From Demequina lutea (GTDB taxonomy: Bacteria; Actinomycetota; Actinomycetes; Actinomycetales; Demequinaceae), in the NCBI RefSeq assembly GCF_013409005.1, contig NZ_JACBZO010000001.1:2852001-2916000 (forward strand): a stretch of DNA of 64,000 nt. Direction: 5' to 3'. Below, one piece after another: positions 1 through 8,699 of this stretch (the first letter of the stretch is position 1; each line of letters starts with the position of its first letter). The position numbers and the translations under genes are program-made. The notes beneath the pieces were generated by a model. That model did not search any database. It worked only from the letters and a program-made list of their open reading frames with translations, and was not told where the DNA came from.

Positions 1-714
1 CATCTGGCGGTACAGCCACTCAATGCGCTCGGCAGTCATCCGTTCCGCCTGCGCCGTGATGCTCACCGCAGCTATCGCAACGCCCGCGCGCATGAGCGGC
101 ACCGCGACGCAACTGATGCCGGGTTCGTTCTCCTGCTCCTCCGTCGCGTAGCCGCGCAGGGCAGCTAGCTCCACTGCGTTCCACACTTGCTCAACTTCGG
201 CGGGTGTGTCGCGGCCCGCGGCGCGCGCATAGCCCGCCAGCATCGACCGGTCAGTGCCCCGGTAGGCGAGGAGCGCTCGACCCAACGCGGTCGTGACCGC
301 CGGGTTCTGTCGGCCGATCGATGACCACACCCGCACTGACCGGTCCGGCTCCACCTTGTCGAGGTAGACCACCTGGGTGCCGGTGAGCGCCCCGAGGTGC
401 ACGAGCTCTTGGACGGCACCGCACAGGGCGATCAGGGCGGGATGCAAGAGCACAGAAAGGTTCTCGTCGCTGAAGAAGTCGTCGGCGAGCTGGGTCGCGC
501 TCGGGCCGAGGACATACATACCCGAGGACGGTTCCTGCGCGACGAAGCCACGGAACCGCAGGGCGGCGAGGGCGCGGTGCACCGTCGTCTTGTTGAGGTC
601 GAGTGCCACCGCGAGCTCGGCGAGGGTCATCCCGCGCGAACCCGCCCTGGCGAGGGTCTGCATGGCGAGCAAGGCGCGGTCGACGCTCTCGACCGGGGAA
701 GAGTTCTGCGACAT
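1..714 (-). CDS. IclR-family transcriptional regulator (3' end cut by window)
   Basis: This is a DNA-binding regulator of the IclR family, usually a local repressor or activator of catabolic genes that responds to a small acid or sugar acid. The start ATG is preceded by AGGAGAG. Translation gives an N-terminal winged helix-turn-helix (about residues 8-60, with a DLNKTTVHRALAAL recognition-helix region) followed by the IclR effector domain (GRALLAY and the EPGISCVAVPL stretch). The frame is still open at base 1, so about 238 residues are visible and only the last residues are missing. It lies 119 bp downstream of, and in the same direction as, the 2-hydroxyacid dehydrogenase gene, so it probably controls the sugar-acid genes here. 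The effector is unknown. Confidence 0.88.
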   Translation of the reverse strand, partial: MSQNSSPVESVDRALLAMQTLARAGSRGMTLAELAVALDLNKTTVHRALAALRFRGFVAQEPSSGMYVLGPSATQLADDFFSDENLSVLLHPALIALCGAVQELVHLGALTGTQVVYLDKVEPDRSVRVWSSIGRQNPAVTTALGRALLAYRGTDRSMLAGYARAAGRDTPAEVEQVWNAVELAALRGYATEEQENEPGISCVAVPLMRAGVAIAAVSITAQAERMTAERIEWLYRQM

Positions 715-833
715 CGTGCTCTCCTGATCGTTGATCTGATCGCCCGCAGCCACGAACCTATGTTCCGGCATGCGCCCAGGATAGGAGGAGCGACGGCCCG
801 GCAGGTACAGCAGCGTGGCAGGCCCAGCAGAAT

Positions 834-1859
834 TCAGACCTTAGGCCGCAGCCCCTGGGCGGCGCGCGGGTTGAGCACGTGCTCGGGCCGCCGGCCCTGC
901 GCGACGTCGATGATCGCCTCGATGACGCTCGTCGCTACCCCCTTCGTAAAGTCGTCCGTCCAGCACAGCGCATGCGGGGTGACGATGACGTTGTCCATGT
1001 GCAGCAGGGGCTCGTCCGCCGCCGGGGGCTCCTGCTCCAGCACGTCGAGCCCTGCGCCCGCGATGCTTCCTGCGCGCAGCGCCGCCGTCAACGCCACCTG
1101 GTCGACCAGCGACCCGCGTCCCACATTCACTAGGTACGACGACGGCTTCATGGCGGCAAGGAAATGCTCGCCAACCAGGTGGTACGAGGAGGGAGTCAGC
1201 GCTGCGGTGACCACCACGTAGTCCGATTCGGCCGCGAGGCGGTCGATGTCGACGAGCTCGACGCCAAGCGCCGCCGCAGCCTCCCGCGACCCGGGACGGT
1301 CTGGGGCGATCACGCGGACCCCGAGCGGCGCGACCAAACGCACCACATCGGAGCCGACGCCGCCTAGCCCGAGGATGCCGATCGTGCGGCCGGACACACC
1401 AGCACCGCGGTAGTTGCCGCGGTCCGTCCATCGACCTCCGGTGGCTGCGACGTGGTTCTCGACCAGTCTGTGGCCGAGCGCGAGCACCATCGTCAGCGCG
1501 GCAAGGGCGAGCGGCCGTCGCACGGCTAGAGGAGTGTTGGTTACGACAACACCGGCATCCGCGAGCCCCTCAAGGTCGATCCCGTCGTACCCGGCCCCGT
1601 ATCGCGCGATGTGCTTGAGCTGCGGGGCAGCGGAGACGACATCCCGAGTGAAGTGGAGGTGACCAAACGACAGCACGGCGTCGTACCCAGCCAGGTCACC
1701 CGCGTTCGGCAGGTGGCCGACGATCGGAGGCATGACCTCCCAGGTCAGTCCCGCAGCAGTGAGCCGCTCGAGGCCGACGTCGCCGAAAATGGTCATGCCG
1801 TCGGGCTCGGCGCAGTCTGCGGTCAGTCCGACCCGGTACGGCTCGCTGATTTCAGCCAT
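834..1859 (-). CDS. D-isomer-specific 2-hydroxyacid dehydrogenase
   Basis: This NAD(P)-dependent oxidoreductase interconverts a 2-keto acid and a D-2-hydroxy acid (phosphoglycerate dehydrogenase/glyoxylate reductase superfamily). The 341-residue protein has the nucleotide-binding motif GLGGVG near residue 165, the substrate-binding Arg in NVGRGSLVDQ, the catalytic Glu in LDVLEQEPP and the catalytic His in VTPHALCW. Length is normal for the family. It is divergent from the fuconate dehydratase-like gene across a 162-bp promoter region and is followed by an IclR regulator, which places it in the sugar-acid regulon. The exact substrate cannot be read from sequence; hydroxypyruvate, glyoxylate or a sugar-derived keto acid are possible. 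Confidence 0.88.
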   Translation of the reverse strand: MAEISEPYRVGLTADCAEPDGMTIFGDVGLERLTAAGLTWEVMPPIVGHLPNAGDLAGYDAVLSFGHLHFTRDVVSAAPQLKHIARYGAGYDGIDLEGLADAGVVVTNTPLAVRRPLALAALTMVLALGHRLVENHVAATGGRWTDRGNYRGAGVSGRTIGILGLGGVGSDVVRLVAPLGVRVIAPDRPGSREAAAALGVELVDIDRLAAESDYVVVTAALTPSSYHLVGEHFLAAMKPSSYLVNVGRGSLVDQVALTAALRAGSIAGAGLDVLEQEPPAADEPLLHMDNVIVTPHALCWTDDFTKGVATSVIEAIIDVAQGRRPEHVLNPRAAQGLRPKV

Positions 1860-1958
1860 GTGTTGCCCTCCTCAGGACCGGAGGACGGACCTCCAGAGAT
1901 CCGCTCTTTAAGCACTCTACAGCACCTCGATCCGCGGTAAATGTGCCTGAAGTCCACT

Positions 1959-1973
1959 ATTCATCTGATGAAT
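1959..1973. promoter_or_regulatory. 15-bp palindrome, candidate operator upstream of fucD
   Basis: The sequence ATTCATCTGATGAAT is a perfect inverted repeat around one central base. It sits 49 bp before the start codon of the fuconate dehydratase-like gene, in the divergent promoter region shared with the 2-hydroxyacid dehydrogenase. A FadR-type GntR regulator is encoded two genes along the same transcript, so this is a reasonable operator candidate. Binding by that protein is inference. Confidence 0.45.
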
Positions 1974-2021
1974 GACCTACGATGGGGCATACACACCACG
2001 TCCGTACGCGAGGAGAGCACG

Positions 2022-3350
2022 ATGAAGATCACCGCAGTCGAGATCGAGGACGTCCGCTTTCCCACGTCGCTGACGGCCGACGGTTCGGACGCCATGAACA
2101 AGGACGGCGACCATTCGGCCGTCTACGTCGTGCTCCGCACCGACGGCGACGGCCCTGACGGGGCACCCCTCGCCGGGCATGGCATCACCTTCACCACGGG
2201 CCGCGGCAACGACATCGTCGCGATGGCCGCCAGCCAGCAGGCCGCCCACCTGGTGGGGATGGACGTCGAGGCGCTGGCCGCCGACATCGGCGCGGTTTAC
2301 CGGCTCCTCACCTCGGACACCCAGATCCGTTGGCTCGGGCCAGAGAAGGGCGTCGTCCACCTGTCCCTGTCTGCGGTGATGAACGCGGTGTGGGACCTCG
2401 CCGGACGCCTCGCGGGCAAGCCGGTCTGGCGCCTGCTTGCCGACATGACACCCGAACAACTCGTCGATGTCGCAGACCTGCGCTACTTGTCCGACGCGCT
2501 TACCCGCGAAGAGGCGATCGCCCTGCTCCGGGCCAAGGAGGCGGGCAAGGCTGGGCGGATTGCCGAGCTCGAGGCGACGGGCTACCCCTGCTACACGACG
2601 TCGGCGGGCTGGCTCGGCTATAGCGACGACAAGCTCCGTCGCCTGTGCCAGGAGGCCGTCGACGAGGGCTACCGCCACATCAAGCTTAAGGTCGGGACGA
2701 GCCTCGAGGACGACATCCGCCGCTGCGGCATCGCGCGGGACGTCATCGGTCCAGAAGGCATCCTGATGATCGACGCGAACCAAGTGTGGGATGTCGACCA
2801 GGCGATCGCCTGGACCAAAGCGCTCGCCCCGTTCGACCTGCTGTGGATCGAGGAACCCACCAGCCCGGACGACATCCTCGGCCACGCCGCCATCAAGCGT
2901 GCCATCGCGCCGATCGGCGTCGCCACCGGCGAGCACTGCCACAACCGGGTCATGTTCAAGCAGTTCATGCAGGCCGGCGCTCTGGACTTCTGCCAACTCG
3001 ACGCCGGGCGCCTCGCGAGCATCAACGAGATTGTCGCCGTGCTGCTGCTGGCCGCGAAGTTCAACGTCCCCGTGTGCCCGCACGCGGGCGGGGTCGGCCT
3101 GTGCGAGATGGTCCAACACGTGTCGATGCTCGACTTCGTCGCCGTGTCCGGCTCCCGCGAGGGTCGCATCACCGAGTATGTTGATCACCTTCACGAGCAC
3201 TTCACCGACCCGTGCGTTGTCGCCAACGCGGCCTACACTCTGCCCACCCAGCCTGGGTACTCAACGCAGATGCGCCCGGAGTCGGTGGCCGAGTTCAGCT
3301 TCCCTCACGGCAGCTACTGGGCCGATCGGCTAGCCTCCGAGTCGGCGTGA
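2022..3350 (+). CDS. fucD: L-fuconate dehydratase-like enolase-superfamily enzyme
   Basis: This is an enolase-superfamily dehydratase of the L-fuconate dehydratase group, which removes water from an aldonic acid such as L-fuconate to give the 2-keto-3-deoxy acid. The chosen ATG follows AGGAGAG and gives 442 residues, typical of FucD. Visible features are the acid/base Lys in HIKLKVG, metal ligands in MIDANQVWD, WIEEP and the following Glu of TGEHCHNR, and the catalytic His in CPHAGGVGLCE. The gene is followed by a GntR regulator whose possible GTG start overlaps its stop. The neighbours are uronate and sugar-acid genes, so the true substrate may be another acid sugar. An earlier in-frame start at 1941 lacks a ribosome-binding site and crosses the palindrome. 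Confidence 0.85.
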   Translation: MKITAVEIEDVRFPTSLTADGSDAMNKDGDHSAVYVVLRTDGDGPDGAPLAGHGITFTTGRGNDIVAMAASQQAAHLVGMDVEALAADIGAVYRLLTSDTQIRWLGPEKGVVHLSLSAVMNAVWDLAGRLAGKPVWRLLADMTPEQLVDVADLRYLSDALTREEAIALLRAKEAGKAGRIAELEATGYPCYTTSAGWLGYSDDKLRRLCQEAVDEGYRHIKLKVGTSLEDDIRRCGIARDVIGPEGILMIDANQVWDVDQAIAWTKALAPFDLLWIEEPTSPDDILGHAAIKRAIAPIGVATGEHCHNRVMFKQFMQAGALDFCQLDAGRLASINEIVAVLLLAAKFNVPVCPHAGGVGLCEMVQHVSMLDFVAVSGSREGRITEYVDHLHEHFTDPCVVANAAYTLPTQPGYSTQMRPESVAEFSFPHGSYWADRLASESA

Positions 3351-3388
3351 GCACTGACAGACCACCGGCAGTCGGGGATACTCCTCGT

Positions 3389-4111
3389 ATGTCGCGCCCC
3401 GATCACGTGGTCGATGGGATCACGCAAATGATCCTGGACGGCGAACTGACCCCTGGCGACCGGTTACCGGTCGAGAAGGAACTCGCCGCGCGTCTCGACG
3501 TGTCCCGCGGGTCGCTCCGCGAGGGCGTCCGCGCGCTGTCGGTGCTAGGAGTCGTGGAGTCTAGGCAAGGTGACGGCACCTACGTCACCACGCTCGATCC
3601 GAGCCTGCTCGTCGCCCCGCTCGGTCTGGTGATCGAGCTGCAAAGCGCCGGGCACGCGCTACCTGTTCACGCTGTGCGCCGAGTGCTCGAAACCGAGGCT
3701 GCGGGCCTCGCCGCCTCGAACGCCGGGGAGTCTCAGTCGGCCCTCGGCCGCGCCAGTGCAGCGCTCGAAGACGCGGCCGATGTGCTCGCCGGCTCCCCCG
3801 GCGGTGCATCGGCAGACGTCGACCACGAAAGGCTTCTGCAGGCCGACATCGCCTTTCACCGGGCGATCGCCGACGCCGCTGGCAACCCCGTCCTGGCAGC
3901 ACTCATCGAGGCCCTGGCCGGCCGCACCGCGCGACACCGGCTCTGGCGTGGCATCGCCGACGCAGGCGCGGACCAGCGCACTCAACACGAGCACGAAGCG
4001 GTGCTCGCCGCAGTCACCGACGGCGACCCCGAGCGGGCAAAGGTCCGGATGGCTACCCACCTGCTGGAGGTCGAAGACTTCCTCAGGGCCCGGTCGGAAC
4101 CGACCGGCTGA
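3389..4111 (+). CDS. GntR/FadR-family transcriptional regulator
   Basis: This is a FadR-subfamily GntR regulator. The N-terminal winged helix spans about residues 5-70 (ITQMILDGELTPGDRLPVEKELAARLDVSRGSLREGVRALSVLG contains the signature, given here in overlapping form as GDRLP, SRGSLREGVRAL and GDGTYV). An all-helical FCD effector domain follows, with metal/ligand residues in the HRAIADAAGNPVL and QHEHEAVLAAV segments. The ATG at 3389 gives 240 residues and starts where the family normally does. A GTG at 3347 that overlaps the fucD stop would add 14 residues and would couple translation. It probably represses the fucD region. It converges on the SDR gene with only 12 bp between the stops. Confidence 0.85.
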   Translation: MSRPDHVVDGITQMILDGELTPGDRLPVEKELAARLDVSRGSLREGVRALSVLGVVESRQGDGTYVTTLDPSLLVAPLGLVIELQSAGHALPVHAVRRVLETEAAGLAASNAGESQSALGRASAALEDAADVLAGSPGGASADVDHERLLQADIAFHRAIADAAGNPVLAALIEALAGRTARHRLWRGIADAGADQRTQHEHEAVLAAVTDGDPERAKVRMATHLLEVEDFLRARSEPTG

Positions 4112-4123
4112 ACGGCCGCAACC

Positions 4124-4879
4124 CTACCGAGCGAGCCAACCGCCGTCGACGGCGAGTACCTGGCCGTGCACATAGGCAGCGGCATCGGAAGCAAGGAACA
4201 CGACGACGTTGCCGATGTCCTCCGGCTCGCCCCAGCGACCGGCCGGAATGCGCACGGAGAGCTGTTCGAGACGTGCCGGGTCGGCCAGCAGCGCGGTGTT
4301 CATCTCGGTCGCCATGTACCCGGGAGCCACAGCGTTGACGTTGACGCCCTTGCTGGACCACTCGTTGCACAGCGCCTTAGTGAGCTGGGCAACGGCTCCC
4401 TTGCTGGCCGCGTAGGCCGGCACGGTCAACCCGCCCTGGAACGACAGGAGGGAGGCCATGTTGATGACCTTTCCGTCGCCGCGCTCAAGCATCGGACGGC
4501 CAAAGATCTGGCACAGCTGGAAGACGGACCTCAGGTTGACATCCATCACCCGATCGAAGGACTCGAGCGGAAAATCCACGGCGGGGTGGCGTTCCTGCGT
4601 GCCCGCGTTGTTGACGAGAATGTCGACCCGGCGCTCGGCCAGCACGCGGGCAGACACCTCTGCGATCGCGTCGCCGTCGCCGAGGTCGACGGAGTAGAGG
4701 TCGAGCTTCCTGCCGCGCTCGGCCGCGTACTCCACCAGGTCGGCGGGCAGTTCGCTGCGTCCGTAAACGATGACGTCGGCTCCTGCATCGAGCATCGCGC
4801 GGGTGACTCCGGCGCCAAGGCCGCGTCCACCCCCGGTGACGAGCGCGGTGCGTCCGGTGAGGTCGAAGGGGGTGCTCAT
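4124..4879 (-). CDS. SDR-family oxidoreductase, KduD-like
   Basis: This is a classical short-chain dehydrogenase/reductase of 251 residues that resembles 2-deoxy-D-gluconate 3-dehydrogenase (KduD), which reduces the keto-deoxyuronate produced by KduI to 2-keto-3-deoxygluconate. Visible motifs are the cofactor loop TGGGRGLG, NNAG, the catalytic Ser in MASLLSFQGG, and the YAASK Tyr-Lys pair. The start ATG overlaps the stop of the zinc dehydrogenase gene by 4 bp, so the two are translationally coupled. It is the last gene of the nine-gene transport and catabolism unit. A second, related SDR lies four genes upstream, so at least two different keto/hydroxy steps are likely and KduD activity cannot be assigned to one of them. 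Confidence 0.82.
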   Translation of the reverse strand: MSTPFDLTGRTALVTGGGRGLGAGVTRAMLDAGADVIVYGRSELPADLVEYAAERGRKLDLYSVDLGDGDAIAEVSARVLAERRVDILVNNAGTQERHPAVDFPLESFDRVMDVNLRSVFQLCQIFGRPMLERGDGKVINMASLLSFQGGLTVPAYAASKGAVAQLTKALCNEWSSKGVNVNAVAPGYMATEMNTALLADPARLEQLSVRIPAGRWGEPEDIGNVVVFLASDAAAYVHGQVLAVDGGWLAR

Positions 4880-5919
4880 GCGTCTGTCTTTCCGGGAAGG
4901 GGAGTGAGTAGGACCTTGAGGCAGTCCTGCCCGGAGGTGGCCGCGTCGAACGCGGCGCTGACCTGGTCCAGCCCGAAGGCCTTGGTGGGGAACGCGGCCA
5001 GCCCGAGGGCGTCGGCAGCAATGAGTTCGATCGCTCGAACGACGTCGGGGGTGGTGTAGACCCGGATCCCGACCATCGTCTGCTCCTTGAAGCACACGGC
5101 GCGCAAGTCGATTGGGGCCGGAGCCTTGTAGACGCCGACGACGACGATCCGGCCCAGCACCCTTGTCACATCGGTCAGTTCGGCGGCCACGCTCGGGTGG
5201 GCGGCGGTGTCGAATGTCGTGTCCGCGCCCTCGCCATCCGTGAACGGGGCGAGCGTCTCGGCCATCGTCTGTCCCTCGGGCACGACGGTGAAGCCCATGC
5301 CCTCGACAACGGACCGGCGCCATGCGCTTGGCTCAGTGATGACGACGCAACCAGCACCCTCATGCCTCGCGACGAGGGCCGTGAGCACTCCGATGGGGCC
5401 CGCGCCATAGACGGCGACGGTGTCACCCTTCTTCATCCCCGAAAGCGTGACGGCGTGGACCGCCACGGCGAGCGGCTCGGCGAGCGAAGCGGTCCGCGGG
5501 TCAACGCCCTCGGGAACCACGTGAAGAACCTCGGGGGGCAGCGCGACGTATTCGGCCATGCCCCCGGGAGTGTCAATGCCGTACAGGCCAAGGTTGCGGC
5601 ACACGTGTGCGTGGCCGTCTCGGCAGGACTTGCAGTCCCCGCACGACAACAGAGGCTCAACGACGACGAGCGCGCCGACGGCGGGGCCGGAGGCACCCGC
5701 CTTTTCGATCCAGCCAGACATCTCGTGCCCCATGATCAGCGGAGCCTGGGCACGCGGATGCTTACCGTGCAGGATCGATAGGTCGGTGCCGCAAATGCCG
5801 TTATAGGCAATGCGCACCAGGGCCCAACCCTCGGGCACCTCGGGCATCGGGACCTGACGGGTGTCGACGGCATCCGTGCCTGTCCACACGGCCGCGGTCA
5901 TCTCGGTCAGTTCGGTCAC
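4876..5919 (-). CDS. Zinc-dependent medium-chain alcohol/polyol dehydrogenase
   Basis: This is a cytoplasmic NAD(P)-dependent zinc dehydrogenase of the MDR superfamily (sorbitol/threonine/galactitol dehydrogenase branch) with 347 residues from a GTG start. Catalytic zinc ligands are seen in GICGTD and GHE, four structural-zinc cysteines lie in CGDCKSCRDGHAHVC, and the Rossmann motif is VYGAGPIGV. The start lies 1 bp after the stop of the upstream 2-hydroxyacid dehydrogenase, and the stop overlaps the SDR start, so all three form one translational unit. In this context it probably oxidises or reduces a sugar-acid or polyol intermediate. The substrate cannot be assigned. Confidence 0.85.
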   Translation of the reverse strand: MTELTEMTAAVWTGTDAVDTRQVPMPEVPEGWALVRIAYNGICGTDLSILHGKHPRAQAPLIMGHEMSGWIEKAGASGPAVGALVVVEPLLSCGDCKSCRDGHAHVCRNLGLYGIDTPGGMAEYVALPPEVLHVVPEGVDPRTASLAEPLAVAVHAVTLSGMKKGDTVAVYGAGPIGVLTALVARHEGAGCVVITEPSAWRRSVVEGMGFTVVPEGQTMAETLAPFTDGEGADTTFDTAAHPSVAAELTDVTRVLGRIVVVGVYKAPAPIDLRAVCFKEQTMVGIRVYTTPDVVRAIELIAADALGLAAFPTKAFGLDQVSAAFDAATSGQDCLKVLLTPLPGKTDA

Positions 5920-5920
5920 G

Positions 5921-6934
5921 TCAGGCCCCCGTCACGGCGTACGTCGTGACGCACGCCTCATTGCGACCGGGGGTCCCGAGAACCTCCGGATTGACGATGT
6001 TGCGCGGGGCGCGCCCTGCACAGACCTCGACGACATTCTCGACCGTGCGCCGCTTGAGTTCGGCGTAGGATTCCTCGGAATACCAGGAAAGATGCGGCGT
6101 CAGGACGACGGAGTCAAACGTGGTCAACGGGTGATCTGCGGGAAGCGGCTCCTGTTCGTGCACGTCGATCGCAGCGCCCAGAATCGTGCCGGATCGCAGT
6201 GCCTCGACCAGGGCGTCGGTGTCGGCGACCCCTCCGCGGCTCGTGTTGACCAGGATCGCATCCGAGCGCATGCGCGCGAACTGCTCGGTGCCGATCATCC
6301 CGCGCGTTTGCTCGGTCAACGGGGTGTGAAGCGAAATCACCTGAGAACGTTCGAGCAGCTCGTCGAGGCTCACCGACCGCACGCCGCGAAACGTCTCGGC
6401 GTTCGGGTCGGCGGCGATGTCGTAGCCAATGACCTGATAGCCGAGGCCCGCGGCTTTGCGCGCCGTGGCCGTGCCGATGAGGCCCAGCCCGATCACACCG
6501 AAGATCCTGTCGCGCGTCTGATAAAGCGGACGAACTGCCACGAGGTCGAATGCCCCAGCGCGCACCCCACGGTCGAGCCGCGGGATCCCGCGGGCGGCGG
6601 CCAGCGCCATGCCGATGGCGTGGTCGGAGACGGCCTCCGTACCGTAGTCGGGAACGTTGCACACCGCGATCCCTCGCGCCGTCGCTGCTGCGACATCTAC
6701 GGAGTCGACGCCGACTCCGTACCGGCCGATGGCCTTGAGCTCCGGCAGGGCGTCCATCACCTCGGCAGTGATCTGGCCGTACTGCACGAGGATGCCCTCG
6801 GCGCCATAGGCATTGGCTATCAACTCGTCGGCATTGCGGGACTGCGAGATGACGAATTCTGCGCCAGCCCCGTCCGTCACAGCACGCTCGATGTCGAACG
6901 CGTCGTGGTCGCACTCGGTAATGACGATCTTCAC
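5921..6934 (-). CDS. D-2-hydroxyacid dehydrogenase, CtBP-like
   Basis: This is a second NAD-dependent 2-hydroxyacid dehydrogenase, of the C-terminal-binding-protein-like branch. A GTG start with GGAAAGG upstream gives 337 residues beginning KIVITECDHD; a longer open frame into the upstream gene has no ribosome-binding site. Motifs are GLGLIG for NAD binding, NTSRGGV with the substrate Arg, DVHEQEPLP with the catalytic Glu, and LTPHLSWYS with the catalytic His. It lies between an SDR (44 bp upstream) and the zinc dehydrogenase (1 bp downstream). It shares only family-level similarity with the enzyme at 834-1859, so the two probably act on different keto acids. Confidence 0.85.
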   Translation of the reverse strand: MKIVITECDHDAFDIERAVTDGAGAEFVISQSRNADELIANAYGAEGILVQYGQITAEVMDALPELKAIGRYGVGVDSVDVAAATARGIAVCNVPDYGTEAVSDHAIGMALAAARGIPRLDRGVRAGAFDLVAVRPLYQTRDRIFGVIGLGLIGTATARKAAGLGYQVIGYDIAADPNAETFRGVRSVSLDELLERSQVISLHTPLTEQTRGMIGTEQFARMRSDAILVNTSRGGVADTDALVEALRSGTILGAAIDVHEQEPLPADHPLTTFDSVVLTPHLSWYSEESYAELKRRTVENVVEVCAGRAPRNIVNPEVLGTPGRNEACVTTYAVTGA

Positions 6935-6978
6935 TTCAGGCCTTTCCAAATGAGAGGTAGAGCAGGGGCCGGCGCCGT

Positions 6979-7767
6979 CTAGCGCGCGAGCCACCCACCG
7001 TCGACGGGCAGGATCGCGCCGTTCACGTAGGACGAGATGGGCGAGCAGAGGAAGAGCACGACCCTCGCGATGTCGTCGGCCTCTGCCCACCGGCCAGCGG
7101 GGATCCGGTCGAGGATCGACTTGCTGCGCGCGGCGTCCTGGCGCAGGTCGTGGGTGTTTGCCGTGGCGACGTAGCCGGGTGCGACCGCGTTGACGTTAAT
7201 TCCGCCTGCGGCCCACTCGTTGGCGAGCGCCTTCGTGAGGCCGGCGATCGCGGACTTAGAGGAGGTGTAGCCAGGCACATTGATGCCACCCTGGAAGCTG
7301 AGCATCGACGCCGAGTTGACGATCTTTCCCGAGCCGCGCTCGAGCATCGTGCGACCCACCTCACGGGACAGGATGAAGGTGGCGCGCAGGTTCACGTCCA
7401 TGACGTAGTCGAAGTCCTCGTCGGAGTGGACTGCGGCGGGGGTACGGCGGATCGTGCCGCCATTGTTCACGAGGATGTCGACGTTGCGCCCCGCGAGGTC
7501 CGCGGCGAGCTTCGTGACCTCCGCGCGCACCGAGAAGTCCGCACGCAGTGGCGTGAACGTCCGCCCCTGAGCCTCGACGGCCGTGCGTGCATCGCTGGGG
7601 CCGTCCGACATGTCGTAACTGACTCCGATGATGTCGGCGCCGGCCTTTGCGAGCGTCTCGGCGATGGCCAGGCCGATGCCCTGGCTCGCTCCCGTGACGA
7701 CAGCCGTCTTGCCCTCCAGGCCCAGCAGGCTGTGGGCAAACTCGGCGGGTGTGGTGGCTACGCTCAT
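6979..7767 (-). CDS. SDR-family oxidoreductase, KduD-like (second copy)
   Basis: This 262-residue short-chain dehydrogenase is clearly related to the SDR at 4124-4879, sharing the MLSFQGG stretch and the same C-terminal VDGGWLAR ending. Motifs are TGASQGIG, a catalytic Ser in SASMLSFQGG and the Tyr-Lys pair in GYTSSK. The usual NNAG motif reads NNGG here. It lies 54 bp downstream of the IclR gene and 44 bp upstream of the 2-hydroxyacid dehydrogenase. KduD (2-keto-3-deoxygluconate formation) is a likely role given kduI in the same unit, but either SDR could hold it. Confidence 0.82.
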   Translation of the reverse strand: MSVATTPAEFAHSLLGLEGKTAVVTGASQGIGLAIAETLAKAGADIIGVSYDMSDGPSDARTAVEAQGRTFTPLRADFSVRAEVTKLAADLAGRNVDILVNNGGTIRRTPAAVHSDEDFDYVMDVNLRATFILSREVGRTMLERGSGKIVNSASMLSFQGGINVPGYTSSKSAIAGLTKALANEWAAGGINVNAVAPGYVATANTHDLRQDAARSKSILDRIPAGRWAEADDIARVVLFLCSPISSYVNGAILPVDGGWLAR

Positions 7768-7821
7768 GGCGGGCTTCCTTCGGGGTCGTTTATTCGGTCA
7801 GTGCGGTGCCGGGCGGTGTGC

Positions 7822-8661
7822 TCAGGGTCTCCAGCCGAGGGCATGGGAAATTTCGTCGGCCGTCTCGATCGCGTCGCGAGACATGGCCTCGATCTGCTCA
7901 GGGGTGTGCTCGAGCAAGAGAGTGGAGACGCTCAGGCCGTATTTGACCGCGCCGGTGTGGTCCCGAATGGGCGCTGCCACGCAGCCAACCCCAGGGACGT
8001 TTTCCTCGCGGTCGAGCGCGTAGCCCGACTGCCGGACCATGTGAATCTCGGACCTCAGGCCCTCGAGCGAGGTGATCGTGTGCGCTGTCCGGTACGGAAG
8101 CCCGGCCCGTGCGACGAACTGCTCCAGGGCGCCATCGGTGTACCCGGCGAGCACGACCTTGCCGATGCCCGACGAGTGCATGGGAATCGACAGCCCGACG
8201 CGAGAGGGCATCTGGTAGGGCTTGTCGGAGTCGCTACGGATCAGATAGACGATCTCGTCACCGTTAACCACACCAACGTGCACGGTGCAGTGGACCCTGT
8301 CGACGAGGGCGTCGACGAAGGGCTGCGCGATGGCGGAAATATCGATCCGTTGGAGCGCCCGCCCCGCCAATGCGAGGATCTTCGGTCCGGGTAGGTAGCC
8401 GTCCGCCTCGGACGCGGTGACGAACCCGCTCTCGATGAGCGTCGCGAGGATACGGTGCACGGTCGCCTTGGCGAGGCCCGAGGCACTGACGACGTCGGTG
8501 AAGCGGTCGTGGCTCAGCACCGCCTCGAGCACGAGCAGGGTTTTCTCGCTCGCGTTGGAGGCCGTCGCTACACGCACGCCAGAGGCCGTCGCCACACCCA
8601 CGCCAGAGGCAGTCGGAGCGTCGCCGGCGGCGGCATGGAGCGGTGCAGTTTTGATGTCCAT
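7822..8661 (-). CDS. IclR-family transcriptional regulator (KdgR-like position)
   Basis: This is an IclR-family regulator of 279 residues from an ATG that follows AAGGA. An unusual N-terminal tail contains two copies of a (G)VxVATAS repeat before the helix-turn-helix (about residues 35-90, ASGLAKATVHRILATL), and the effector domain follows (SSGIGKVVLAGY, REENVPGVGCVAAPI). It lies inside the transport/catabolic unit between kduI and an SDR. IclR-type KdgR proteins control keto-deoxygluconate genes in other bacteria, so control of this operon is the natural inference. Candidate IclR-like dyads are present upstream of dctP. Confidence 0.87.
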   Translation of the reverse strand: MDIKTAPLHAAAGDAPTASGVGVATASGVRVATASNASEKTLLVLEAVLSHDRFTDVVSASGLAKATVHRILATLIESGFVTASEADGYLPGPKILALAGRALQRIDISAIAQPFVDALVDRVHCTVHVGVVNGDEIVYLIRSDSDKPYQMPSRVGLSIPMHSSGIGKVVLAGYTDGALEQFVARAGLPYRTAHTITSLEGLRSEIHMVRQSGYALDREENVPGVGCVAAPIRDHTGAVKYGLSVSTLLLEHTPEQIEAMSRDAIETADEISHALGWRP

Positions 8662-8699
8662 GGTCCTTAACCTGTCCTTTCGTTGTCGTGTCGGGTAGG

